In this document: in pieces, positions 1 to 7,905 of the stretch | Position numbering within the stretch: position 1 is the first letter of the stretch | Layout of the letters: each line of letters starts with the position of its first letter | Source of the DNA: Phycisphaerales bacterium | GTDB taxonomy: Bacteria; Planctomycetota; Phycisphaerae; Phycisphaerales; UBA1924 | Assembly: GCA_026982335.1 (NCBI GenBank) | Contig: JALSHH010000035.1 | Location: forward strand, 1-54,562 | Direction of reading: 5' to 3' | DNA: 54,562 bases | Notes under the pieces: generated by a model | The model's input: the letters and a program-made list of their open reading frames with translations, nothing else | Told to the model about the DNA's origin: nothing | The model's database searches: none | Program-made: the position numbers and the translations under genes

Positions 1-23
1 GAATCACCCGAGTCGTCATTCAT

Positions 24-66
24 CCATCAGAGGCCTGCTCCGCTACGCTCCGCAGCCCTCTGATGG
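24..66. repeat. Intergenic palindrome
   Basis: Ten-base arms CCATCAGAGG (24-33) and CCTCTGATGG (57-66) are perfect inverted complements. They enclose a GC-rich spacer that itself contains partial inverted repeats (cctgctccgc / gctccgcag). There is no T-run, so it is not a clear intrinsic terminator. It resembles the other GC-rich intergenic palindromes in this window (near 44.7, 47.4 and 48.1 kb). Nothing else is recognisable in bases 1-121. Confidence 0.5.
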
Positions 67-121
67 GACAAAGGAACGCCACTGCCCTAACATAGGGAGT
101 GGTACAGAATATGGGGGCAGG

Positions 122-424
122 TCACATGCTCATGACTCGAACAAATCGAGGGTCATCTGAAAGTTTTTCCGTCAACTTGCTTCCAGCGATGTACGCTTCA
201 CTTGTTTGAGTTGAGGGAGTGAAAAACTCTGGGTTATGGATGTCTGTCATCAAACGATCCAAGTGCCCCAAAGAGATTATCATGTACCACTTGAAGATCG
301 TTTTTTTCTTTCCTGGCTGATCAAACTCAAACCGTACATGGATCGGCTGTTGAGACAGCACAATTGGCAGCCACACTTCTGGGCTCTCCAGAAAAACAGG
401 AAAATCAATAATTCTATCTCTCAT
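122..424 (-). CDS. Hypothetical protein (100 aa), doubtful
   Basis: A 100-residue open frame on the minus strand with a fairly ordinary amino-acid mix (aromatic and acidic residues, no long low-complexity runs). I do not recognise a family, signal peptide or membrane segment. No good ribosome-binding site precedes the ATG at 424. It lies downstream of the tRNA-Ser(GGA) terminator on the same strand and would need its own promoter. The codon pattern is less GC3-rich than the neighbouring genes, so it may be a horizontally acquired or degraded fragment, or simply a chance frame. It is listed because nothing else occupies this stretch. Confidence 0.35.
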   Translation of the reverse strand: MRDRIIDFPVFLESPEVWLPIVLSQQPIHVRFEFDQPGKKKTIFKWYMIISLGHLDRLMTDIHNPEFFTPSTQTSEAYIAGSKLTEKLSDDPRFVRVMSM

Positions 425-584
425 CTAGGAACCATGCCAGAAAAGAACCTTGTTGTCAATACGGAAATTTTGTCCAGCTTTCTTTCTGAATCCGCACACT
501 TGGCGGAGAGCATTTTGGAACTCCGTCCGAGGCGCGAAAAACGCCTCATTTGGAACTCATCTGGAACTCACCCCTATATTCCCA

Positions 585-620
585 CTAAAAAACCGCGTTC
601 TTTCAACAAGAACGCGGTTC
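585..620 (-). terminator. Intrinsic terminator of tRNA-Ser(GGA)
   Basis: On the minus strand, directly after the tRNA 3' end, a perfect 12-bp stem (positions 591-602 with 608-619, 5-nt loop) is followed by a T-run (complement of the A-run at 587-592). This is a classic rho-independent terminator for the tRNA transcript. Confidence 0.85.
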
Positions 621-622
621 AA

Positions 623-709
623 CGGAGAGAGGGGGATTCGAACCCCCGAGGGGATTACTCCCCCACACGAATTCCAATCGTGCGCCTTCAACCGCTCAGC
701 CATCTCTCC
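623..709 (-). tRNA. tRNA-Ser(GGA)
   Basis: Read on the minus strand, an 87-nt class II tRNA. The acceptor arms GGAGAGA and TCTCTCC pair and leave discriminator G. The anticodon stem CACGA/TCGTG holds loop TTGGAAT with anticodon GGA, which reads UCC/UCU. A long variable arm (GTGGGGGAGTAATCCCCTC) and the T-loop GGGGTTCGAATCCCC follow. CCA is not encoded. It is followed at once by a strong intrinsic terminator. Confidence 0.96.
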
Positions 710-791
710 AATCAAAACACAAAATCAACATCGGTTCATGCCAATCAAAGGTTGAGCACGGAGTTTAGACGCCCAAGCACCACAAGCCAAG

Positions 792-1433
792 TCAACGACG
801 CAGTGCATCAGCCAACGCCTCGATGCATGCTTCAGGCTCGCTCATCCGACCCGTCCCACAATGCCGACACGCCTGCCACCCATCATCCGGCCCCACAAGC
901 ACAAATCCATCCTTTGCTGCTTGCCTCACATTCCGCTGGGTACTGGGCTGATTCCACATCGCTTCATTCATCGCCAGAGCCAGAAGCACCGGAGTCCGCT
1001 GGCGATCTATCGCAGCGAGAATCAAACTCACCACATCATCGGCCCGCCCATGCACCAAATTCGCCAGCGTATTCATCGTGCAAGGCGCCACAATCGCCCC
1101 ATCACACCGATCCGCCAACGCAATATGTTGGGGGTCATTCGATTCGATATGTTCCCATGAGTCGGTATACACCGGGTTGCCTGAGAGTGCCTGAAATGTC
1201 GTCGGCGTCACAAACTCCCTCGCAGAAGGAGTCATCCCGACACTCACCCGAGCCCCAGCCTGAGCAAGCCGAGAAACAATGGTACAAACCTTATATACCG
1301 CGATGCCCCCGGTGATACCCACAAAAATCGATTTGCCCTCGAAGCGTGGGCGCAGCACAGCAGGATCAAGCCAATCCAGAGCATCGTGATGCTCCGAAAA
1401 TGAACCTGAATCTTGATTGGAAAGATTGGTCAT
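792..1433 (-). CDS. coaC: Phosphopantothenoylcysteine decarboxylase (CoaC domain only)
   Basis: A flavoprotein of the HFCD family that decarboxylates 4'-phosphopantothenoylcysteine to 4'-phosphopantetheine in coenzyme A synthesis. After a ~34-residue N-terminal extension come the Rossmann-like start VGITGGIAVYK, the ALSGNPVYTD segment, the PCTMNTLANLVHGRADD stretch (typically PATANTIAK in relatives) and the ALAMNEAMW motif, which carries the conserved substrate-contacting Asn and Met. It ends at 213 residues with a C-terminal CRHCGTGRM segment equivalent to the active-site flap. Bacterial genes usually encode a fused CoaBC of ~400 residues. The synthetase (CoaB) half is absent and must be elsewhere. 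The gene follows rpoZ by 34 nt on the same strand, the order seen in many bacteria (rpoZ-coaBC). Confidence 0.88.
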   Translation of the reverse strand: MTNLSNQDSGSFSEHHDALDWLDPAVLRPRFEGKSIFVGITGGIAVYKVCTIVSRLAQAGARVSVGMTPSAREFVTPTTFQALSGNPVYTDSWEHIESNDPQHIALADRCDGAIVAPCTMNTLANLVHGRADDVVSLILAAIDRQRTPVLLALAMNEAMWNQPSTQRNVRQAAKDGFVLVGPDDGWQACRHCGTGRMSEPEACIEALADALRR

Positions 1434-1466
1434 GCGTCAGCCCCACCCCTCCAACGGGCAGCTCGA

Positions 1467-1697
1467 TTAGAGAAGGGCTTCTTCTTGAGCCACCGGAGCG
1501 TTGTCGATGAACTCGAGCGTGATCTTGTCCTGCATGATCTCTTCGATCACGATCTCAAGATCCGTCCGTCCATCGCGGGCAACGAGCGGACGGGCACCTT
1601 CGAGGAGTTGCTCGAGCCGACGCTGAATCAGCGCCGTGAGTTTGAACTTGCCTCCGACCTTCTCAACGATTTCATCACTTTTCAAAGCTTCGATCAT
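1467..1697 (-). CDS. rpoZ: RNA polymerase omega subunit
   Basis: A 76-residue protein recognised by the omega core KVGGKFKLTALIQRRLEQL followed by GARPLV. In other bacteria this region is 'NRFeLvlvaakRarql..Ga.p'. Omega binds the beta' subunit and aids RNA polymerase assembly. It lies just upstream of coaC on the same strand, as in proteobacteria and planctomycetes, which supports the call. A GAGG ribosome-binding sequence sits about 8 nt before the ATG at 1697. The usual gmk gene does not precede it here; the next gene upstream is divergent. Confidence 0.85.
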   Translation of the reverse strand: MIEALKSDEIVEKVGGKFKLTALIQRRLEQLLEGARPLVARDGRTDLEIVIEEIMQDKITLEFIDNAPVAQEEALL

Positions 1698-1780
1698 CTG
1701 CTATCCTCATATGGAGCGGCCAGTGCGCAAAACAAGCCGTCGACCGGTCTGTTTTCGGCAAAAAGTTTTCGGCGAAGACA

Positions 1781-1809
1781 AGTATAGACACCCACCGGGT
1801 TTGAGACCA
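1781..1809 (-). promoter_or_regulatory. Candidate rpoZ-coaC promoter
   Basis: On the minus strand TGGTCT (complement of 1804-1809) and TATACT (complement of 1781-1786) are separated by 17 nt, about 85 nt upstream of the rpoZ start. The -10 is good and the -35 is weak. Confidence 0.35.
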
Positions 1810-1866
1810 CTGCCCGCCTATGCTCAGGCTCGTTCTTTCTGACCCAACACCCAAAGCCCCCACCCC

Positions 1867-2493
1867 ATGACTCCTGAATCTCCCCAAACCCTTAAGTTTT
1901 CACTCGGTGATCGCGTCATCCACGCGGGCAAGCCCGAATGGGGCTCAGGAATCATCTCCGCAGCCTCGGCAACCACCCACGAAGGACAGCCCTGCCAAAG
2001 ACTCACCATCCGATTCGATCGGACCGGGCTCAAAACCGTCTCCACCGCCTTTGCCAACATTCAGCTCGCTTCCCAAGTCGCCCACGCCATCAAACCCATG
2101 ATCGAAGAGCACCATGCCCCACTGCCCATCAGCTCGGCTGGGCACCGAGAAATCCTTGAAATCATGACCCAAATCCCCGAAAATGCCCGCGATCCCTTCG
2201 CCACCCCCGCCCAACGACTCGAAGCGACCCTGAGCTTGTACCGCTTTGAAGGCACCGGCGGGTCACTCATCGACTGGGCTGCTGCACAATGCGGGCTCGC
2301 CGATCCCATGGAAAGATTCAATCGGCACGAATTAGAAGATTTTTATCGGCTATTCCAAATGAATCTCCGCTCACACCTTTCCAAGGTCGTCAAAGACGCC
2401 AATACTGTCCCAGTCAAAGAACTGGTGCGGATTCGAGATTCGGCCCCACCCGCTGCCAAAATCGCGTTGCAGAACCTGCACCGCAGGCGTTGA
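1867..2493 (+). CDS. DUF3553 domain protein
   Basis: A 208-residue soluble protein. Residues ~10-60 match the short beta-barrel-like DUF3553 pattern: GDRVIHAGKPEWGSGIIS, then RLTIRFDRTGLKTVS. DUF3553 modules are also found at the ends of some UvrD/PcrA-type helicases. No helicase motif occurs here. The rest (~80-208) is predicted helical, with no motif I recognise. The start at 1867 gives the domain right at the N-terminus; no clear Shine-Dalgarno sequence is visible. It is divergent from rpoZ-coaC. Function unknown; an interaction role for the domain is inference. Confidence 0.72.
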   Translation: MTPESPQTLKFSLGDRVIHAGKPEWGSGIISAASATTHEGQPCQRLTIRFDRTGLKTVSTAFANIQLASQVAHAIKPMIEEHHAPLPISSAGHREILEIMTQIPENARDPFATPAQRLEATLSLYRFEGTGGSLIDWAAAQCGLADPMERFNRHELEDFYRLFQMNLRSHLSKVVKDANTVPVKELVRIRDSAPPAAKIALQNLHRRR

Positions 2494-2742
2494 GCTTTGG
2501 CATCACCCGGCACAGCCGGAGGCGCCCGCCGATGGATCGGCGAGCATTGAAAACTTCATGGATGTCCCCAAATGGACTGTCTGGACCCCACGGCCGGGAA
2601 TTTATCGGACATGGGTCTGCGTGCGCCTCTTTGGCACGCAATCGCCTTGGCATTGGCCCGGGGTGTGCAACTGACTTTGGCATGGCAGGACAAGCCTGCG
2701 ACATTTCAGACACGATGCCAAATCAAATAAAGGGAATCAGCC

Positions 2743-3012
2743 ATGAAAGAAAACGACTTCCAAAACCGCCTGCAGAACCTCCTCGAGCAGATCGAAACCC
2801 TCCCTGAATCCGATCGCCCCAAGCTTGCCCAATTGGCCTCTGAAACAAGCGACCGCCATACCCGCATGAAAAAGACCATCACCGAGCTCCAAGAGTCACT
2901 CGACCACCTCCGCATGAGTGTCAAGTACCTCGTATTCGATCTCGAAGCGACCCGGCGCGAGAACAAGTACCTCCGCAACATGCTCGACAACAACGCAGAA
3001 GGCGCGGACTAA
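2743..3012 (+). CDS. Small coiled-coil protein (89 aa)
   Basis: An 89-residue highly charged, wholly helical-looking protein with heptad-like spacing of Leu/Ile (for example LQNLLEQIETL, then LQESLDHLRMSVKYLVFDLE). There is no signal peptide or Cys. AAGGGA lies 8 nt upstream of the ATG, which supports translation from 2743. The 249-nt gap before it (2494-2742) contains only small hairpins that I cannot assign. Function unknown; the composition suggests oligomerisation or partner binding (inference). Confidence 0.68.
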   Translation: MKENDFQNRLQNLLEQIETLPESDRPKLAQLASETSDRHTRMKKTITELQESLDHLRMSVKYLVFDLEATRRENKYLRNMLDNNAEGAD

Positions 3013-3322
3013 ATCCCTTGGTTTTCACCTAATTCTCATTTTCAAAGACGATCCGACGCCGGGTGGGTACTCGGCCCGTGAATACGACTCACGACATTGG
3101 CTCCCTCATCGAAGTACCCCTCCTTTGCCTCGATGTCGATGCCAACCGGATCACACGATCACAGAGCCCACCTCCGGGCTCTGTGTCAATTTCACCACGC
3201 CCCTCTTTCCTTCTCCTGTTTCTTCCTGTCCCCGCACAGGGAGGAACAAGAAAATAGAGGAGTAAGAAACCTCCCTCCCGGGCTCGTTGGGCGCCCATAT
3301 CCGGGCTACGATCCTCCCTCAA
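3013..3322. other. Intergenic stretch with one strong hairpin
   Basis: No convincing gene is visible between the coiled-coil ORF and tRNA-Ser(GCT). A 10-bp perfect stem CACAGAGCCC (3160-3169) / GGGCTCTGTG (3176-3185) with a 6-nt loop is present, but without a T-run. It could end the upstream transcript. Short frames through here have no ribosome-binding site and no recognisable sequence. Confidence 0.4.
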
Positions 3323-3412
3323 GGATCGGTGCCCGAGAGGCTGAAGGGGCCGGATTGCTAATCCGGTGTACGGGGTAAACCCGTACCGAGGGTTCGAATC
3401 CCTCCCGATCCG
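3323..3412 (+). tRNA. tRNA-Ser(GCT)
   Basis: A 90-nt class II tRNA. The acceptor stem GGATCGG/CCGATCC leaves discriminator G. The anticodon stem CCGGA/TCCGG holds loop TTGCTAA with anticodon GCT, which reads AGC/AGU. It has a long variable arm (TACGGGGTAAACCCGTA) and T-arm GAGGGTTCGAATCCCTC. CCA is not encoded. A terminator follows at 3434. Confidence 0.96.
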
Positions 3413-3433
3413 TTCTTTCCCGCAAAACCATCG

Positions 3434-3460
3434 AACCCCATGCCTCGCCATGGGGTTTTT
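3434..3460 (+). terminator. Intrinsic terminator of tRNA-Ser(GCT)
   Basis: Stem AACCCCATG (3434-3442) / CATGGGGTT (3449-3457), 6-nt loop, followed by a five-T run ending at 3460. It sits 22 nt after the tRNA and before the methyltransferase start. Confidence 0.8.
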
Positions 3461-3489
3461 GCTCTCCCCAATAGAACGGGCATCAGACG

Positions 3490-4725
3490 ATGAGCCAACT
3501 CGACCCACACAAAAAACGGCTCACACGCATCACCTGCGCCGAACATATCACCCCATTCCTCCGCACCGAAGTCGAAAACCTTGGCTACGAAATCCAGGAA
3601 GAAGACCATGTCGCCGTTCATATCGGCGCGACCCTCGAAGACTGCCTGCGCCTCAATCTCCACCTCCGCACTGCCCACCACACCCTCTGGCTCTTGACCC
3701 GATTCCGATGCCCCTCACTCAATGCACTCGTCAAAGAAGCCAACGCTTTCCCGTGGGAAAAACTCATCCCCAACGACTCCTACTTCACCATCACCTCGAA
3801 CATCGAGCACCACTCCGTCAAGAACACGATGTATCCCAATCTGCTCCTCAAGGACACCATCGTCGATCGGATCAATCATAAAACCGGCACACGCCCAGAT
3901 ACCGGGCCAGACCGTTCATGCGTCGTGATCCATCTCGTCTGGAAGAATGACCGCGCGTGGATCTACCTCAACACCAACGGCGTGCGCCTCTCTGATCGTG
4001 GATACCGCAAGATGCCCCACGATGCACCAATGCGCGAAACACTCGCAGCAGCCATCTTAATGGGCATGGGATACGATGGCTCAACCCCTTTGGTCAACCC
4101 AATGTGCGGCTCAGGGACCCTGGCCATCGAAGCAGCATTGATCGCTGCAGGTCGAGCTCCAGGATTGTTCCGATCCGACGCCAGCTGCCTGCACACCATG
4201 CTTGATCTCGAGAATTCATACATCCAAATGCGCAAAAAAGCCCGCAAATCCAAGCCCGTGCTCAAAGACCCGATGCCGATCATCGCAACCGACAATAACC
4301 CGCGAGCAATCGAAGCCGCGATGAAAAACGCCCAAACTGCAGGCGTCGAGCATTTGATTGACTTCGAAACCTGCGACTTCGCTGACACGGATATCCCGGA
4401 GCTTGGTAAGGGCGAAGCAGGCATGAACACTGGGCATGTGATCCTCAATCCTGAGTACGGCTTGCGCCTTGGCGAAACCGACAAACTCAAAACCACCTAC
4501 TCCGACATCGGCGACTTCTTCAAAACCAAATGCAAAGGCTATACCGGGCATGTGTTTACTGGAAGTCGCGTCCTTTCGCATGAAATCGGACTCAAAACCT
4601 GCCGAAGACAACTCTTTTTCAACGCCCAGATCGAATGCCGACTCCTCAGTTATCAACTCTACAGTGGATCGCAAAAGTACAAATCAACGACCAACCAAGC
4701 ACAGAACCCACGCACATCTCAGTAG
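3490..4725 (+). CDS. THUMP-domain RNA methyltransferase (RlmL N-terminal type)
   Basis: A 411-residue SAM-dependent RNA methyltransferase of the THUMP/UPF0020 family. RlmL members make m2G2445 in 23S rRNA. Residues ~10-170 form the ferredoxin-like/THUMP part. From ~175 the catalytic domain begins: RGYRKMPHDAPMRETLAAAIL, the SAM motif NPMCGSGTLAIEAAL, and ATDNNPRAIEAA after motif I. The catalytic tetrad normally read N-P-P-Y is N-P-E-Y here (LNPEYGLRLGE). The length equals the RlmL N-terminal half; the RlmK half found in gamma-proteobacteria is absent. The last ~20 residues are Ser/Thr/Gln-rich and probably not structured. It is a single gene after the tRNA terminator. Confidence 0.82.
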   Translation: MSQLDPHKKRLTRITCAEHITPFLRTEVENLGYEIQEEDHVAVHIGATLEDCLRLNLHLRTAHHTLWLLTRFRCPSLNALVKEANAFPWEKLIPNDSYFTITSNIEHHSVKNTMYPNLLLKDTIVDRINHKTGTRPDTGPDRSCVVIHLVWKNDRAWIYLNTNGVRLSDRGYRKMPHDAPMRETLAAAILMGMGYDGSTPLVNPMCGSGTLAIEAALIAAGRAPGLFRSDASCLHTMLDLENSYIQMRKKARKSKPVLKDPMPIIATDNNPRAIEAAMKNAQTAGVEHLIDFETCDFADTDIPELGKGEAGMNTGHVILNPEYGLRLGETDKLKTTYSDIGDFFKTKCKGYTGHVFTGSRVLSHEIGLKTCRRQLFFNAQIECRLLSYQLYSGSQKYKSTTNQAQNPRTSQ

Positions 4726-4812
4726 CATCTTCGTTTGAATCACCCCGATTGGATAACATCACCTCCCCCTACATACACCACCTGATTCACAAATCTTCAC
4801 TCCACAAACAAA

Positions 4813-4841
4813 CTGACACAATTCTCCTCTTTCACATAAAA
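4813..4841 (+). promoter_or_regulatory. Candidate promoter of the Aer-like pair
   Basis: CTGACA (4813-4818), a 17-nt spacer, then ATAAAA (4836-4841), about 75 nt upstream of the PAS gene in an AT-richer gap. A short AAGCC-CTC-GGCTT hairpin lies between it and the start. Confidence 0.35.
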
Positions 4842-4916
4842 TCCACGCCCAATGCCTCCGATATGAGTCGTCAAGCCCTCGGCTTGCCAAACCATGACCC
4901 AAAATGAAGGCAAACA

Positions 4917-5444
4917 ATGAGCAGAGATGTATCACTCACTGGAAATGAACAGTTCTTCGATGAAAACGAGCTCATCGTCTCAAAAACCGATACCAAAGGG
5001 CGAATTACCTACGCCAACAAGGTCTTTCTTCGGGTAGCCCAGTATGCCGAAGCAGAGCTCTTGGGCAAACCACACAGCATCATCCGCCACCCAGAAATGC
5101 CTCGATGTGTGTTTAAGTTCCTCTGGGATCGAATCGCCGAAAAGCATGAAGTATTCGCCTATGTCATCAACCGGTGCAAAAATGGGGACCACTACTGGGT
5201 CTTTGCCCATGTGACACCAACACTCGACCCCAACGGGCGGATCACCGGGTACCACTCGAGCCGACGGGTTCCCAATTCCAATGCCTTGGAGATCATCAAG
5301 CCACTCTACAAAGAGCTTCTGGCGATTGAACAAAAACACCGCACCTCACGCGAGCAATGGCAGGCATCACTGCCCGTGCTCGTTGGGAAACTCGAATCCA
5401 TGGGGTTCAGCTATGACGAGCTCATCTTCAAAATCTGTGCCTGA
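4917..5444 (+). CDS. Aer-type PAS sensor protein
   Basis: A 175-residue soluble protein consisting of one PAS domain of the Aer (aerotaxis) type. The hallmark pieces are [51 protein letters not shown] and a final strand [11 protein letters not shown]. Such domains bind FAD and report redox or energy status; FAD binding here is by family, not shown by sequence alone. Helical residues ~130-175 follow. Classical Aer fuses PAS to membrane, HAMP and signalling segments. Here the signalling part is a separate gene 38 nt downstream. GAAGG lies 6 nt before the ATG. Confidence 0.87.
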   Translation: MSRDVSLTGNEQFFDENELIVSKTDTKGRITYANKVFLRVAQYAEAELLGKPHSIIRHPEMPRCVFKFLWDRIAEKHEVFAYVINRCKNGDHYWVFAHVTPTLDPNGRITGYHSSRRVPNSNALEIIKPLYKELLAIEQKHRTSREQWQASLPVLVGKLESMGFSYDELIFKICA

Positions 5445-5482
5445 TCTGCATTCATCATGCTTTCATTCTCTGGAGACCACAC

Positions 5483-6208
5483 ATGACCGCCTTTGAAAGA
5501 CCAGCCCACTGGAAAGAACGAAAAGACAGCAAATGGGCGCAAAAAGCATACGATGTCTGTATAAGAGCATCCAAAGGCGATCTCGAAGCCCGAATTCTCA
5601 ATATCGACGAAACCTCAGATATGGCCCAGATGCTCCACGCAATCAATCACATGCTCGATATGACCGACGCCTTTGTGCGTGAAGCCAGCGCCTCATTGTC
5701 CTTCGCAGCCGACGGAAAATACTTCCGCCGGGTACTCTCGCAAGGATTTGTTGGCTCGTACGCAAATGCCGCCGAGAAAATCAATCAAGCAACAGCCGGG
5801 ATGGGTGCCGACGCCGCCCTCATCCACAAAGCCCAAGCCGAACGAAATGAACTCGTCGATGACATCAGCACCACAAAACAGGTCACCGAACAACTCGTGC
5901 AAACCACTCGTGACATCGAAAAAATGTTCGGCATCATCAGCGATATCGCCAAAAGAACCAACCTGCTCGCCCTCAATGCCTCGATCGAAGCAGCACGGGC
6001 AGGCGAAGCCGGACGAGGATTCGCCGTCGTCGCCAGCGAAGTGGGCAAACTCGCCAATCAGTCCGCAAAAGTCACACAAGAGATTCAAGTCAATGTGGCT
6101 GCGATTCAGCAGGTCTCGGCACAAACCGTCGCTTCGATCGGACGCATCCTCTCGGTACTCGATGTGCAAATGAACGAGATGCAGGAGATCGAGAATCGAG
6201 CAGCATAA
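5483..6208 (+). CDS. Short cytoplasmic methyl-accepting chemotaxis protein
   Basis: A 241-residue MCP without transmembrane segments. Residues ~25-110 resemble a HAMP-like helical module (segments [20 protein letters not shown] and [15 protein letters not shown]). Residues ~135-210 contain the MCP signalling tip [17 protein letters not shown], then [18 protein letters not shown], the region that contacts CheA and CheW. The protein ends soon after, so the C-terminal methylation helix is very short and no CheR/CheB tether is present. GGAGA precedes the ATG. Cotranscription with the PAS gene implies a two-piece Aer-like receptor (inference). No che genes are in the window. Confidence 0.88.
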   Translation: MTAFERPAHWKERKDSKWAQKAYDVCIRASKGDLEARILNIDETSDMAQMLHAINHMLDMTDAFVREASASLSFAADGKYFRRVLSQGFVGSYANAAEKINQATAGMGADAALIHKAQAERNELVDDISTTKQVTEQLVQTTRDIEKMFGIISDIAKRTNLLALNASIEAARAGEAGRGFAVVASEVGKLANQSAKVTQEIQVNVAAIQQVSAQTVASIGRILSVLDVQMNEMQEIENRAA

Positions 6209-6234
6209 CGCACCCCATGCGCCTACCCTAGCCC

Positions 6235-6801
6235 ATGCCAGACGCTGCCAATATCCTGCCCGAAATGACCGAAGACCCCGCCAACGCTTCGCTGCCTTAC
6301 AAAATCGCCTGTCTCTGCGATCTGCGCGACAAAGACGGACGAATCCTCTTGCTCCACAGAATCAAATCACCCAACAAAGGTTTGTGCTCCCCAATCGGAG
6401 GCAAGCTCGAAATGCGCATCGGCGAATCCCCCGCCCAATGCGCCCAACGAGAAATCAAAGAAGAAGCCGGGATTGATGTCGATATCGCCGACCTCCATCT
6501 CGGCGGGCTCATCGCAGAAACTGCCTTTGAAGGAAAAACACACTGGCTTCTCTTCTACTACCGCGTCATGCGCCCCGTCGAGGTCGTCGATGGGCACATG
6601 AACGAAGGCGAACTCCGCTGGCACCATCCCGATGAAATCAAACATCTCCCCCTCCCTGCGACCGATCGAGAAATCATCTGGCCAATGATCAACAAACATG
6701 ACACTTCAGGGTCCAACGGCTTACCCGGATTCTTCTCCCTCCATATCGACTGCCGAGGCCAACAACTCACCTGGACCATCGAACAGGAAACCATGACCTG
6801 A
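6235..6801 (+). CDS. Nudix hydrolase
   Basis: A 188-residue protein with a Nudix fold at ~20-150. The Nudix box is present as GGKLEMRIGESPAQCAQREI followed by KEEAGI, so the REhxEE catalytic core that binds Mg2+ is intact. The loop between the first Gly and the Glu is two residues longer than the canonical GX5E spacing. Nudix enzymes cleave nucleoside diphosphates linked to another moiety. The segment after the box (HLGGLIAETAFEGKTHWLLFYYRV) resembles MutT/8-oxo-dGTPase relatives, but the substrate cannot be assigned. It lies 26 nt after the MCP gene; whether it is cotranscribed is unclear. Confidence 0.85.
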   Translation: MPDAANILPEMTEDPANASLPYKIACLCDLRDKDGRILLLHRIKSPNKGLCSPIGGKLEMRIGESPAQCAQREIKEEAGIDVDIADLHLGGLIAETAFEGKTHWLLFYYRVMRPVEVVDGHMNEGELRWHHPDEIKHLPLPATDREIIWPMINKHDTSGSNGLPGFFSLHIDCRGQQLTWTIEQETMT

Positions 6802-6845
6802 GCTCACCCCCATGGTCCAATACATGATCCGGCACCACCACCTGC

Positions 6846-7829
6846 TCAAAGCCGATACCCCACCGGATGTTCGATCAATGAATACAACTCACGCAAGACC
6901 GTCATGACGATGAATCCGACGGCCGTCAATGCAACCATGATCCCAAAGGCCGTCCAAAGACCCGACCCGGCAAACCACCCACAGGCATAAAGAGCGGGCC
7001 AGATCGAACCATAACGCGAGATTTTTTCGCCAAGAACTGGACCGACCCCGATCTTCTTATATCGACGGTGGATCATCAGCGCAAAGACAATCATGCACCC
7101 AAGCGGATAGAACCCCGCCGTCATCGGAACATAATCAGGCCAAAGCCCGTGCTCGCCCATACGCGCAATGCCCAAGGCCAAAAGAATCAGCGAACACATC
7201 CCCCACCCGACACTTGCAAAAATAACGGCCCGTTTCGAAATCGGTGGGTTCCTGCGTCCCAAATGTTGGGCAAGCCCGGCAACAATCATCGCGTGGGTCA
7301 TCACCAGCCAAACAGGAAGCAAAAACTGTACCCACAAATCAGGAATCAACATATGACCCGCATAGATCACACTCAAAAGCACCATCCCAATTCCCGGAAC
7401 AAACTTCCCAAGCACATTGAAAATCAGGATGGCACCTGCGAGCATCAGGGTGACGAGCAAGGCGCCTGAGCCGAAAATCATGGCACCCAAGACCGCAAGC
7501 ATCAGGGTCGCTGCAACCATACACACCGCCAGTTCGATGCTCGCCGACCCATCAACGATCGGGCTCCCTGTTCGTCCCAAAGCCCGATCTCGATGCACAT
7601 CGAGCAAATCATTGAGGCTCATTCCAAAAGCGTACAACCCAACCCCGGCAATGAGCCCACCACCGAGAAGAAGACCAAGTGGTGCGTTCATCACGATCTC
7701 GGTGCCAGTCTCTTCTTCGTTAAATCGGGCCCAGAGAATAATAAACCAGAGGTTGGCAACCGCACCAAAAGCCGTCGTCACCCGGGTGAGCTTGAGCATC
7801 GGCGCGAGTCTAATGAGGGTTTTTCGCAT
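6846..7829 (-). CDS. UbiA-family-like membrane protein
   Basis: About 327 residues with eight or nine hydrophobic spans. The first aspartate-rich motif of UbiA prenyltransferases is seen at residues ~73-81 as NDLLDVHRD, followed by the typical ...GSPIVDGSAS (compare rPL.sG.is). UbiA enzymes join a polyprenyl chain to an aromatic or lipid acceptor at the membrane. The second Asp-rich motif (DxxxD in the C-terminal half) is not recognisable, so catalysis is uncertain. I chose ATG 7829 (MRKTLIRLAP) because AAGG precedes it and a longer frame would run into ribH, which is divergent. Confidence 0.62.
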   Translation of the reverse strand: MRKTLIRLAPMLKLTRVTTAFGAVANLWFIILWARFNEEETGTEIVMNAPLGLLLGGGLIAGVGLYAFGMSLNDLLDVHRDRALGRTGSPIVDGSASIELAVCMVAATLMLAVLGAMIFGSGALLVTLMLAGAILIFNVLGKFVPGIGMVLLSVIYAGHMLIPDLWVQFLLPVWLVMTHAMIVAGLAQHLGRRNPPISKRAVIFASVGWGMCSLILLALGIARMGEHGLWPDYVPMTAGFYPLGCMIVFALMIHRRYKKIGVGPVLGEKISRYGSIWPALYACGWFAGSGLWTAFGIMVALTAVGFIVMTVLRELYSLIEHPVGYRL

Positions 7830-7905
7830 GATCGACCTTGGAGTGAATCCTTTGATGGTAGGAGCACCGGGTGATCGACGAAAGAATGGGCTACGATCAT
7901 GAACA

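Noticed and set aside
236-1315. Long plus-strand frame over the tRNA-Ser(GGA) and coaC
   Set aside because: It runs across a certain tRNA and is antisense to coaC; composition is Pro/Ser/Arg-rich, as expected from a shadow frame.
3089-3508. Minus-strand frame covering tRNA-Ser(GCT)
   Set aside because: It overlaps a certain tRNA and its terminator; the protein carries the 'GRDSNPRYGF'-type sequence that arises from translating tRNA genes in reverse.
7830-7905. FMN riboswitch before ribH
   Set aside because: The gap is only 76 nt and does not contain the RFN-element conserved blocks.
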